Source: Bacillota bacterium
Lineage (GTDB): Bacteria; Bacillota; Clostridia; Lachnospirales; Lachnospiraceae
Length of the DNA stretch: 63,880 nt
Assembly (NCBI GenBank): GCA_023415635.1
Contig: JAEZJV010000019.1
Location: 1-63,880, forward strand
Reading direction: 5' to 3'
The notes beneath the pieces were generated by a model. It ran no database searches. It saw nothing but the letters and a program-made list of their open reading frames with translations, and was not told the DNA's origin. Shown piece after piece: positions 44,883-53,443 of this stretch; the first letter of the stretch is position 1; each line of letters begins with the position of its first letter. The translations under genes and the position numbers were made by a program.

Positions 44883-45692
44883 ATGGAATTTAAGGATTTT
44901 GGAGTAAGATTAGCAGCAGCAAGAAGGGAGCAGGGCTATACCCAGGAGCAGCTTGCAGCAAGACTTGGAGTAACCCCTCAGGCTATATCTAAATGGGAGA
45001 GAGGTAATGGATATCCAGATATGGATTTATTACTTTGTGTTTGCGAGATTTTAGACTGCTCCGCAGATTATCTGCTCGGACGAGCTGTACTTAGCTCCCG
45101 GCTGACGGAAACCAAGGATAAGCAGGAGGCAGAACGGCTCCTTCAGAAGGTGCTGGCTGAACCGCTAACATTAGAGACAGGAAGCGGATTGGTCGATTTG
45201 CTCACGAAAGAATATCAAGAGCTATTCCCAAGTATACGGGAATTGAGAGAAAGCATGGCACTAAAATACGGTATCCTTTTACCGGTCCTGAGAATTAGAG
45301 ATAATGATAGTCTGGATATACTGGAATACCGCATTTTATCCTATGACCGTGTATTATTCACGAGTAGTATTCAAAATGCTACGGATATTACCTTCCAGAC
45401 GATCTGTGAACAGCTCGAAGCAACAGTCCTAAATAATTTTGATAGAATTGTCAATCGTCAGATGATTCAGACCCTGGTAGATAATCTTTCCATACAGTAT
45501 CCGTCAGCTGTCAGCGGAGTCATACCAGATAAAATTCCGTTATCAAGATTGCAGATGGTAATAGGTTCCCTGATCAAGAATAAGAAGTCGATCCGAAATC
45601 TTTTAAAGATTATTGAAATCATGGAGGAGGCAGAGGACATAAAGGACACAGAGCAGTTGACAGAACGGATTATTGACCAGCTTGGAATTTGA
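44883..45692 (+). CDS. XRE-type HTH protein fused to an FlhA (FHIPEP) cytoplasmic-domain module
   Basis: Residues 6-64 are an XRE/Cro helix-turn-helix (YTQEQLAARLGVTPQAISKW, ERGNGYPDMDLL, DCSADYLLG). Residues ~93-269 resemble the cytoplasmic domain of FlhA, the flagellar type III export gate. IRELRESMALKYGILLP and VLRIRDNDSLDILEYRI match FlhA IRxIR...GFLPPVVHIRDN. NRQMIQTLVDNLSIQYP, LQMVIGSLIKNKKSIRNLLK and DTEQLTERIIDQLG match the FlhA C-terminal helices. The membrane half of FlhA and its ~100-residue substrate-loading subdomain are missing. No export gene is nearby, so it is probably a transcription factor with a recruited FlhA fold. Confidence 0.85.
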   Translation: MEFKDFGVRLAAARREQGYTQEQLAARLGVTPQAISKWERGNGYPDMDLLLCVCEILDCSADYLLGRAVLSSRLTETKDKQEAERLLQKVLAEPLTLETGSGLVDLLTKEYQELFPSIRELRESMALKYGILLPVLRIRDNDSLDILEYRILSYDRVLFTSSIQNATDITFQTICEQLEATVLNNFDRIVNRQMIQTLVDNLSIQYPSAVSGVIPDKIPLSRLQMVIGSLIKNKKSIRNLLKIIEIMEEAEDIKDTEQLTERIIDQLGI

Positions 45693-45803
45693 TCATATAC
45701 CGTTTCCTTTATAAAATATTCAAAGCATCTTTATATATAACCGAAAAAGGCATATAATATGATCACCGAATAGAAAGAATTGTCTTGAAGGAGGTGATTA
45801 AGC

Positions 45804-47189
45804 ATGTCTCTTGTCGGAGCATTCATCGTCCCGCATCCACCGCTGATTGTCGCTGAGGTCGGAAAGGGAGAAGAGAACAAGATAAGCGCAACACTTAATA
45901 GCTATCGTGAGGTTGCAAGAAGAATTGCAGCTTTGAAGCCGGATACGATTATTATTACCACACCTCATTCCATCCTGTATTCCGATTATTTTCATATCTC
46001 ACCGGGAAAGACTGCGAAGGGTAATCTGGGCCAGTTTGGAGCAAGTAAGGTTTCCTTTCGTGTGGAATATGATGAGGAATTTGCGAATTCTCTGGAAAAT
46101 AGAGCAGAAAGAAGAGGTGTCGAAGCAGGAACTCTTGGGGAGAAGAATCCGGAGCTTGATCATGGTACAATGGTGCCGTTATATTTCATTAATCAATATT
46201 TATCCTCTTATAAGCTCGTCCGGATAGGATTATCAGGCCTGTCCCTTCCGATGCATTATCATCTGGGAAGATGCATCCATGAGACAGCAGAGCAGCTGGG
46301 TCGAAGGATTGTGTTTGTAGCAAGCGGCGATCTTTCTCACAAGCTGAAGGAGGATGGGCCTTACGGCTATGCCTGGGAGGGAGCGGAATTTGACAGAAAG
46401 GTTACTCAGGCCATGAGGGAAGGAGATTTTCTGAAGTTCCTGGAGCTGGATCCGGATTTTTGTGAGAAGGCTGCCGAGTGCGGTTTGCGCTCCTTTATCA
46501 TTCTGGCAGGAGCATTAAGTGGCAGGGAAGTGATACCGGACTTTCTGTCCTACGAGGGGCCCTTCGGTGTCGGCTATGCCGTATGCGAATTTAGGCTGGC
46601 AGGGGAAGCTCCGGAACGACATTTTGATGAGATTTTCACGAATAAACAGAAAGAAATCGCCAGAAAACTTCAAATACAGGAGGATGCATATGTCCGATTG
46701 GCAAGGCTATCTCTGGAGACCTTTGTTCGAACCGGAAAACCAGCAAAGCTTCCGGAGGACTTACCCAAGGAGATGACGAGCCGTAGAGCCGGGGTATTTG
46801 TGTCTTTAAAGAAGCATGGCAGTCTGCGGGGATGTATTGGAACCATCAGTCCGGTAACAGGCAGTATTGCAGAGGAAATTCTTCGAAATGCGGTTAGCTC
46901 AGGAGAAGAGGACCCGAGATTTCCGCCGGTTTCCAAAACCGAGCTTGATGAGCTTGTATACAGTGTGGATGTACTGGAAGAGCCGGAGCCGATCAAATCC
47001 ATGGAGGAGCTTGATGTAAAGCGCTATGGTGTGATTGTTACCTCCGGCAGGAAAAGAGGACTGCTGTTACCGAATCTGGAGGGTGTGGATACCATCGAAC
47101 AGCAGGTATCGATTGCCAAAAGGAAAGCAGGTATCTACGATAATGAAATCATTTCCCTGGAGCGCTTTGAGGTGGTGAGGCATAAATGA
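45804..47189 (+). CDS. AmmeMemoRadiSam system: MEMO/LigB-like domain fused to AMMECR1 domain
   Basis: A 461-residue two-domain fusion. Residues 1-~275 are a class III extradiol-dioxygenase-like (MEMO1/AmrB) domain with candidate metal histidines at 11 (VPHPPL), 55 (TTPHS), 120 (LDHGT) and 179 (SGDLSHK). Residues ~285-455 are an AMMECR1 (AmrA) domain with GVFVSLKKHGSLRGCIGTI and RYGVIVTSGRKRGLLLPNLE. The system name reflects co-occurrence with the radical SAM gene that follows; the substrate and product are not established. GAAGGAGGTG precedes the ATG. The stop overlaps the next start as ATGA. Confidence 0.92.
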   Translation: MSLVGAFIVPHPPLIVAEVGKGEENKISATLNSYREVARRIAALKPDTIIITTPHSILYSDYFHISPGKTAKGNLGQFGASKVSFRVEYDEEFANSLENRAERRGVEAGTLGEKNPELDHGTMVPLYFINQYLSSYKLVRIGLSGLSLPMHYHLGRCIHETAEQLGRRIVFVASGDLSHKLKEDGPYGYAWEGAEFDRKVTQAMREGDFLKFLELDPDFCEKAAECGLRSFIILAGALSGREVIPDFLSYEGPFGVGYAVCEFRLAGEAPERHFDEIFTNKQKEIARKLQIQEDAYVRLARLSLETFVRTGKPAKLPEDLPKEMTSRRAGVFVSLKKHGSLRGCIGTISPVTGSIAEEILRNAVSSGEEDPRFPPVSKTELDELVYSVDVLEEPEPIKSMEELDVKRYGVIVTSGRKRGLLLPNLEGVDTIEQQVSIAKRKAGIYDNEIISLERFEVVRHK

Positions 47190-48013
47190 GGACTGAATGT
47201 GAGATTTGTCCCCACCGCTGTAAGATAGAGGAAGGTCATGTGGGCCTGTGTAGAGCAAGAAGAAATCAGGACGGAAGAATTCTGTGCGGTAATTATGGCA
47301 ATCTGACAGCACTTGCTCTTGACCCGATAGAGAAGAAGCCACTGTATCACTTTTATCCTGGCAGCAGGATTCTTTCCGTAGGTAGCTACGGCTGCAACTT
47401 AAGCTGTCCCTTCTGCCAGAATTGCGATATCTCTATGGTAGGTGCCAATGGGATAGAGTCTCAGCAGGTTACCGTAGCTGAACTGGTGGGAAAAGCATGG
47501 GAGCTTCGCAGTAGTGGCAATATCGGCATTGCGTATACCTATAACGAACCCCTGATAGGATTTGAGTTTGTGCGTGACTGTGCAGTGGAGGTAAAAAAAC
47601 TGGGACTAAAAAATGTGGCGGTAACTAACGGTTATATCTGTGAGAAACCGCTTAGGGAGCTGCTGCCGTTAATTGATGCCTTTAATATTGATTTAAAGGG
47701 GTTTACGGAAGAGTTTTACCACAAGCTGCGCGGAGACTTAGCAACAGTGAAGCAGACCATCCGGTTGGCAGCAGAGCAAAGTCATGTAGAGGTCACTACC
47801 TTGATTATACCGGGGGAGAACGACAGTGAAGAGGAGATGGAGGAGTTGTCCGGCTGGATTGCGGATCTGAACCCTGAAATCCCGCTTCATATCTCCAGGT
47901 TTTTTCCGCGATATCATATGAAGGACAGGAACGCAACTCCGGTGAGTAAGGTATACCGCTTAGCTGAAGTAGCCAGAAGGAAGCTGCGCTATGTTCATGA
48001 GGGGAATTGCTAG
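47186..48013 (+). CDS. amrS: AmmeMemoRadiSam system radical SAM enzyme
   Basis: A 275-residue radical SAM protein. The cluster motif is C70-x3-C74-x2-C77 (YGCNLSCPFCQNC). An N-terminal Cys-rich segment (CEICPHRC, GLCRARRN) may bind another metal or cluster. AYTYNEPLIG and FNIDLKGFTEEFYHKLRG are typical of the AmrS/PflA-like branch. Translational coupling by ATGA with the MEMO-AMMECR1 fusion indicates a joint role. Confidence 0.93.
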   Translation: MRTECEICPHRCKIEEGHVGLCRARRNQDGRILCGNYGNLTALALDPIEKKPLYHFYPGSRILSVGSYGCNLSCPFCQNCDISMVGANGIESQQVTVAELVGKAWELRSSGNIGIAYTYNEPLIGFEFVRDCAVEVKKLGLKNVAVTNGYICEKPLRELLPLIDAFNIDLKGFTEEFYHKLRGDLATVKQTIRLAAEQSHVEVTTLIIPGENDSEEEMEELSGWIADLNPEIPLHISRFFPRYHMKDRNATPVSKVYRLAEVARRKLRYVHEGNC

Positions 48014-48084
48014 CTCCGGTGTATAGCAGGGCTCAAACCGCTTCATACTAATCCTGATCAGATATTCAGGAGAAGGGAGAAGCA

Positions 48085-48240
48085 ATGGACCGTAAACAAC
48101 AGGAAAAATCAAACCAAAAAAAGCAGAACGAGTTATTTAATAATGTCACGAATTCCGTTAAGCCCGAAAACCAAAACCAAAGTCATAATGTACGTAAGGA
48201 AGGAGTCGGAAGGCAGAATAATAAATATCGGGAGAAGTGA
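48085..48240 (+). CDS. Small hydrophilic protein, 51 residues, unknown
   Basis: The protein is rich in Asn, Gln and Lys (MDRKQQEKSNQKKQNELFNN) and probably disordered. GAGAAGGGAGA precedes ATG 48085, and a terminator hairpin follows 20 nt after the stop, supporting a real gene. It lies 71 nt after amrS. A spore-associated or nucleic-acid role is possible only by composition. Confidence 0.55.
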   Translation: MDRKQQEKSNQKKQNELFNNVTNSVKPENQNQSHNVRKEGVGRQNNKYREK

Positions 48241-48259
48241 TGAAAGGATAACCGGAGAG

Positions 48260-48328
48260 AACCCCACATCGCAGCAGAGGATGCTTCCTACAGCGAAAGC
48301 ACTCTACGAAACCGACGTGGGGTTTTGT
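48260..48328 (+). terminator. Terminator with long structured loop
   Basis: AACCCCAC (48260-48267) pairs with GTGGGGTT (48317-48324) before TTTG. The ~49-nt loop can itself pair in part. Confidence 0.65.
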
Positions 48329-48357
48329 AATATATTGGAAATAGTAAGATTAAGGGA

Positions 48358-48386
48358 TTGACATATTATCGGCAGAATGATACCAT
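48358..48386 (+). promoter_or_regulatory. Promoter for glmS
   Basis: TTGACA and TACCAT are separated by 17 nt, with an extended TG before the -10. The transcript would have a ~440-nt leader that includes the ribozyme. I see no gene in the leader between here and the ribozyme. Confidence 0.65.
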
Positions 48387-48577
48387 GACTTCATCACATT
48401 AATCTCAGTAAGGATAAACCCCGAATAGGAAGAGTAAATAATTCCGTCAGTAGGGCAAAGTGAAAAAGAATAAAGAACATAAAGGGGGGATACGGCATAA
48501 AATGAAATGAGATTTGTGATACAGGAACCCGTTCACTAAGATTAGCCCAAGATCTGTCTTACAGAAATGTATAAATT

Positions 48578-48730
48578 AGCGCCATGCACCTCCATTGGGA
48601 TCAGAAGCTTGGAGGTTAACGAGGTAGGGAGTCATCGAAATATTCGGCGGGTGCTCTCTCGTATTACTGGGTACGTATGTGTCGAAGAAAATCGCCGGTA
48701 ACGGCGGAACAACAGCGGCATAACCAGGAA
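48578..48730 (+). ncRNA. glmS self-cleaving ribozyme/riboswitch
   Basis: Conserved strings of the glmS ribozyme are present in order: AGCGCC at the cleavage site, TTAACGAGG, TCATCGAAATATTCGGCGGG with TGCTCTCT, and a 3' domain ending GCGGCATAACCAGG. Cleavage is expected between A48578 and G48579 when glucosamine-6-phosphate binds. The cleaved mRNA is then degraded, giving feedback on amino-sugar synthesis. The ribozyme lies ~105 nt upstream of the glmS start. The 3' boundary is approximate. Confidence 0.93.
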
Positions 48731-48835
48731 AATGAATTAAGTGCAATTCTGACTTTGTGAATGAGGCAAAGCTTATTTGTGCTGTGAATTCATCTGTTAT
48801 CAGGAATCTTGAAAATCTGATTGGAGGATATTTTT

Positions 48836-50659
48836 ATGTGCGGAATTATTGGCTATACAGGAAGCCGTAAGGCTAAAAGTATACTTTTAGGAGGGCTTGC
48901 GGCTCTGGAATACCGCGGTTATGACAGCGCTGGAATAGCATTATATGATGAGAATAAAATCTGTACGGTTAAGACCGTGGGGAAGGTAGCCGACCTAGTA
49001 GATAAGGCGGAGAAGGAACAGGGTATTGACGGAACCTGCGGGATTGGGCACACAAGATGGGCAACCCATGGAGGAGTAACAGATGTGAATGCACATCCTC
49101 ATACTCATGGGAGTGTAACCCTGTTGCATAACGGTATCATAGAAAATTATCATGCCCTCGAGCTTGAGCTTGCGGACACGGGCAGAAGACCTGTGTCACA
49201 GACGGATACAGAGGTTGTGGCAATGCTGCTTGACAGCCTATATGAAGGGGATGCTTATGCCGCAATTCGGGAAGCAGCCAAAAAGATAGAGGGTGCCTAT
49301 GCGTTCTGTATTATTTTTGCCGATCAGCCGGAGGTAATCTACAGCCTGCGGAATGCAAGCCCGTTAGTAGCCTGCCACGTAGAGGATGGTTCTATCATTG
49401 CCTCCGACCTGGTTGCGCTGATGGACTACACTAAGGATTATTTTGTGCTACCGGAACGGAATGTGGCTAAGCTCACCAAACAGGCTATAATTATCACTGA
49501 CTTTGACGGTAATACGGTAGAACCGCAGATGCTTCATGTAAATTGGGATATTGCTGCGGCGCAGAAGAACGGGTATCCCCATTTTATGCTGAAAGAAATC
49601 TATGAACAGCCGGATTCTATTCGATCAACGATTCTGCCGAGAATCAATGCCGAGGGTGTTCCGGATTTCACGGGAGATCAAATCCCGGAGGCATTATTTG
49701 ATAAAATAGACAGGATCATCATCTCAGCCTGCGGTACGGCAATGCATGCAGGAATGGTAGGAAAAGCAATGATAGAAAAGCTCCTGCGTATTCCGGTGGA
49801 GGTGGATATTGCTTCCGAATTTCGTTATCAGGAACCGATTATGAATGAGAATACCTTAGTCATCCTGATTTCCCAATCAGGAGAAACCGCCGATACACTT
49901 GCTGCACTGCGGTTGGCGAAGCAGGAAGGGGCTGCGACCCTGTCCATTGTGAATGTAAAGGGTTCTACGATTGCAAGAGAGAGTGATTATGTACTTTATA
50001 CTCATGCAGGTCCAGAAATTGCGGTTGCGAGCACTAAAGCATATACTGCACAGCTGTCCTGTCTTTATCTTCTTGCCTTTAAGTTCGCCTTGTTACGCAA
50101 TAAGATTACTGCCAAAGAGTGTGCGGACTATATGAAGGAGCTGCGCGACATTATCCCGGCAATCGAACAGACGCTGGCGAATGATAAAGTATTGGATAAA
50201 ATCTGTGAACACCTAAAGGAGAAGGAGGATCTGTTCTTCATCGGGCGCGGACTGGATTATGCGCTCTGTTGGGAAGGCTCCATTAAATTGAAGGAAATCA
50301 GCTATATCCATTCGGAAGCATATGCGGCAGGCGAATTAAAGCATGGAACACTGTCCCTGGTGACAGAGGGTGTCCCTGTAGTTGCGCTTGCCACCCAGTC
50401 CAGAGTATTTACAAAGATGGTTTCCAACGTTCGTGAGGTGCGTGCAAGAGGGGCCTTTGTCATACTGATGACCAACGGACGCGCAGAGGTCGAAGCAAGT
50501 GCTTATGACTATCTGATAGAGCTGCCTAAGATATCAGATTACTTTACCCCCTTCACGTCGGCAGTCGCGCTTCAGCTGCTGGCGTATTATACCTGCTTAC
50601 ACAGAGGCTTTAACGTAGATCAGCCTAGAAATCTGGCGAAATCCGTAACGGTGGAATAA
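48836..50659 (+). CDS. glmS: Glutamine--fructose-6-phosphate aminotransferase (isomerising)
   Basis: Makes glucosamine-6-phosphate from fructose-6-phosphate and glutamine, the entry step to UDP-GlcNAc and peptidoglycan. The 607-residue product starts MCGIIGYTG, with Cys2 as the N-terminal nucleophile after Met removal. GHTRWATHG lies in the glutaminase half. Two SIS domains follow (SACGTAMHAG, LISQSGETADTLAALR, EGSIKLKEISYIHSEAY), ending NLAKSVTVE. ATG 48836 has TTGGAGG 8 nt upstream; an earlier in-frame start would hide the catalytic Cys. Confidence 0.97.
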   Translation: MCGIIGYTGSRKAKSILLGGLAALEYRGYDSAGIALYDENKICTVKTVGKVADLVDKAEKEQGIDGTCGIGHTRWATHGGVTDVNAHPHTHGSVTLLHNGIIENYHALELELADTGRRPVSQTDTEVVAMLLDSLYEGDAYAAIREAAKKIEGAYAFCIIFADQPEVIYSLRNASPLVACHVEDGSIIASDLVALMDYTKDYFVLPERNVAKLTKQAIIITDFDGNTVEPQMLHVNWDIAAAQKNGYPHFMLKEIYEQPDSIRSTILPRINAEGVPDFTGDQIPEALFDKIDRIIISACGTAMHAGMVGKAMIEKLLRIPVEVDIASEFRYQEPIMNENTLVILISQSGETADTLAALRLAKQEGAATLSIVNVKGSTIARESDYVLYTHAGPEIAVASTKAYTAQLSCLYLLAFKFALLRNKITAKECADYMKELRDIIPAIEQTLANDKVLDKICEHLKEKEDLFFIGRGLDYALCWEGSIKLKEISYIHSEAYAAGELKHGTLSLVTEGVPVVALATQSRVFTKMVSNVREVRARGAFVILMTNGRAEVEASAYDYLIELPKISDYFTPFTSAVALQLLAYYTCLHRGFNVDQPRNLAKSVTVE

Positions 50660-50690
50660 TTATGTAGCTGTTTCATAGAGTGTTGTAAAG

Positions 50691-50750
50691 AAATAATAAA
50701 GTTGTGAGCTGGATAATAAAGATATGAACTGAATAATAAAGCTGTGAGCT
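50691..50750 (+). repeat. Three tandem 20-bp repeats
   Basis: Three units of the form ATAATAAAGNTNTGANCT, exactly 20 bp apart, lie between glmS and its terminator. They contain no gene. Confidence 0.75.
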
Positions 50751-50773
50751 GAAACCACCCTTAATTTTTTATT

Positions 50774-50812
50774 ACCCCTTTCATTAGACATAATCTAATG
50801 GAAGGGGTTTTT
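50774..50812 (+). terminator. Terminator of glmS
   Basis: ACCCCTTTCATTAGA pairs with TCTAATGGAAGGGGT (one wobble), followed by TTTTCTTT. Confidence 0.9.
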
Positions 50813-51003
50813 CTTTACTATATTATCATATGCATTCTATAAGATCACTCAAAGATATCAGATAAATATATAGACAAAAAAATACATAAATAGTATAGTT
50901 TAGTAATAAAAAAATTACATAACGAATGAATATGCGGATTGTGTAAACTTAACCAGCTATAATGATACTAGAAAAAAATTTTAAATGAGAAGGATAATAC
51001 AAA

Positions 51004-51087
51004 ATGCTAAATGAAGTAACCGATAGAATATATATTATGCCACCATATCATAAAACTGACAGACCTGCTAATAATAGCAGAAGGTAA
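51004..51087 (+). pseudogene. Fragment of an MBL-fold metallo-hydrolase N-terminus
   Basis: A 27-codon frame, MLNEVTDRIYIMPPYHKTDR plus PANNSRR, behind AGAAGG resembles the first ~20 residues of MBL-fold hydrolases (MLNxVTxxIYYxPHxxxTDRP). The rest of the gene is missing, so it is likely a deletion remnant. The remaining gap to 51218 holds a TCCCAGT/ACTGGGA hairpin and no other supportable gene. Confidence 0.4.
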
Positions 51088-51218
51088 TCTGGGCTCAGAC
51101 CGCACAGTCCTCTGGGTAATCAGACTCCGCATGAATATGCGGAAACAGTAAGAAAAATATTATAAGGACTAACGATCCCAGTGGCACTAAGACTGGGAGC
51201 AGGTCACTTCTGGATAAA

Positions 51219-53078
51219 TTATTTTTTATTATGCTTTTCACTTAATTGATAATGGAAAGGTAAAATAACAATCATGATATTCTTATGCTTACTTAAATGA
51301 TGACTAAGAAAATAGGTAGTCTGATTATGCAGGAGCTGATCATACCAATGAGCGGTTACAAACTTAGTGATTATCACTGAAATATTTTCACCATGCTCGA
51401 GTACTTCTTCCTTTTGCCACAGATAATCATCCAGTGGTTGAATAATATCACGGTAAGGTGTTTCTAGAATTTCTAATTCATAGGGAATATTGAGTTTTTT
51501 CCATTCGTCTATAAGTGCCTTTGCGTGCTCAGGGTGGCGGCATACATGGAGTGCGGTAATTTTATTTGAGATTGAGCTGGCATAATTAATAGCCTTCAAA
51601 AATGATTTGTTAATATCATGCACCAATAAAATACAATGACTGGAAGCAGCGCCGCCTTGATTATAGTAGGGTTTAAACTCCTTCAAGGACAGTGCCTCTC
51701 CAATTTTAGAATAGTATTTATGAATGGATAACATTACTATCATAAGAACGGGTATAGCAATTGCCAAAATCCAAGCACCATCTTTAAATTTTGTACAGAA
51801 GACAATGATGGATACTACGAAGGTCACGATTGCACCAATACCATTAATCCAGCACTTATATTGCCAGCCTTTTTCTTTTATTTTACGCCACTTCATAAAC
51901 ATACCGTATTGAGCAATCGTAAAGGATATAAAAACACCGACGGAGTATAACGGAATTAATGCATGGGTTTCACTCTTAAATCCGATGATTAAAAGGGAAG
52001 CTGCAATAAGTATGAATATTATCCCATTCGAAAAACTAAGCTTAGTTCCTCTGGAGGAAAATTGTCTTGGTACAAAACCATCGTGAGCCAGAATATATAA
52101 TAACTGAGGTAATCCATTATAAGCTGTATTAGCTGCAAGAATTAATATTAGTGAAGTAAATAGCTGTATTACATAATACATAAAGGTATGACCGAATACT
52201 GCAGCTGTAATTTGTGATAAAACAGTATGACCCTCAACAGGAATGACATGAAGCTTATAAGCCAGTATTGAAGTGCCGCCGAATATAAAGACGATGATGC
52301 CCCCCAGCATAAATAATACATGCTTTGCATTTCTTGTGGAGGGATGCTTAAAACTGGGTATAGAATTACTTACTGCCTCAACACCGGTCATTGCAGAACA
52401 TCCGGAGGAAAATGCCTTTAAAAGAATTAGTATACCGATTCCACTTATTGTTTCTGCCGGAATTATCGGTTCAGAATATTCTATTGGACTTAGAGAACCG
52501 GTTAATAATTTAAAAAGACCGATTATAATGAGAATTACCATAGATAATATAAATAGATAGGTCGGAAGACCAAATGCCTTTGAAGCTTCTCTGACTCCTC
52601 TCAGATTCCCTAGGGTAATAATAAAGACACAGATAAGTGATACTTCTACTTTGTATTCCGTAAGAATGGGAAATGCGGATGCCAATGCCGCCGTAGAGGA
52701 CGAAATACTTACAGCGACTGTTAATATATAATCAATTGATAAGGCTGCAGCTGTCAGGATAGAAGCCGTCTTACCGATATTATCCTTAGCAACTGCATAT
52801 GCGCCACCACCATTGGGATAGTGATCGATAATCTGAGAATAAGAAATTACCAAAATCAATAAAAGGACTAATATAGGTAATATAATAAGTGGAATAGTAT
52901 GGAACGCCATGAGACCGATTGCTGGGATTAAGATTAATAATATTTCTTCAATAGCATATGCTACAGAGGATACTGCATCACTTGCCATAATCGGAAGACC
53001 CCAAATCCGTGAAAGTTTCTCATGACTTAATTCATTGTTTTTCAAAGGCTTTCCTAAAATTAACTCTTTAATGCTCAT
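51219..53078 (-). CDS. APC-family permease, KimA (YdaO)-like potassium importer
   Basis: A 619-residue membrane protein with about 12 helices and a ~150-residue cytoplasmic C-terminal domain. The N-terminus ILGKPLKNNELSHEKLSRIW and SDAVSSVAYAIEEILLIL closely resemble KimA, the high-affinity K+ importer controlled by c-di-AMP in Bacillus. NGGGAYAVAKDNIG and GCSAMTGVEAVSNSIP are APC signatures. Amino acid transport is the alternative. No ydaO-type c-di-AMP riboswitch is visible in the 330 nt upstream. Confidence 0.8.
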   Translation of the reverse strand: MSIKELILGKPLKNNELSHEKLSRIWGLPIMASDAVSSVAYAIEEILLILIPAIGLMAFHTIPLIILPILVLLLILVISYSQIIDHYPNGGGAYAVAKDNIGKTASILTAAALSIDYILTVAVSISSSTAALASAFPILTEYKVEVSLICVFIITLGNLRGVREASKAFGLPTYLFILSMVILIIIGLFKLLTGSLSPIEYSEPIIPAETISGIGILILLKAFSSGCSAMTGVEAVSNSIPSFKHPSTRNAKHVLFMLGGIIVFIFGGTSILAYKLHVIPVEGHTVLSQITAAVFGHTFMYYVIQLFTSLILILAANTAYNGLPQLLYILAHDGFVPRQFSSRGTKLSFSNGIIFILIAASLLIIGFKSETHALIPLYSVGVFISFTIAQYGMFMKWRKIKEKGWQYKCWINGIGAIVTFVVSIIVFCTKFKDGAWILAIAIPVLMIVMLSIHKYYSKIGEALSLKEFKPYYNQGGAASSHCILLVHDINKSFLKAINYASSISNKITALHVCRHPEHAKALIDEWKKLNIPYELEILETPYRDIIQPLDDYLWQKEEVLEHGENISVIITKFVTAHWYDQLLHNQTTYFLSHHLSKHKNIMIVILPFHYQLSEKHNKK

Positions 53079-53383
53079 TCATTTCTCCTTAAATATTTTA
53101 TGTTATAATGCTTTTAGTTTTATTATGCTGGTTTTATAGGTCTGTTTAATAATACGAATGTAATCCAAATCAATATTATAATATTGTTTACATAAAGAGA
53201 GTGTAAAGATTATACGGATAGTCATAAAAGAGTTATAAATATGATAGAATTGTTCGTTGATAGTTTAGATACTGTTTTATTTTCATTTCAAGATAAATTT
53301 TAAGCGGAAGTCTTGTAATTCATGGGGCTTTTGCAAAACTAAATTACCGGAGACTCTTTTCATTTTATAAATAACTGATTTTG

Positions 53384-53412
53384 TTGAAAAGCCGGACATG
53401 CTGATGTATAAT
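53384..53412 (+). promoter_or_regulatory. Promoter for tatD
   Basis: TTGAAA and TATAAT are spaced by 17 nt, 31 nt before the start codon. The remainder of the divergent gap to the permease gene (53079-53383) shows no gene. Confidence 0.7.
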
Positions 53413-53443
53413 GAAAGCCATTAATGAATTTAGAGGTTGTATT

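Noticed and set aside
53079..53410. ydaO-type c-di-AMP riboswitch upstream of the KimA-like gene
   Set aside because: The conserved core strings of that riboswitch are not present on the minus strand of this gap.
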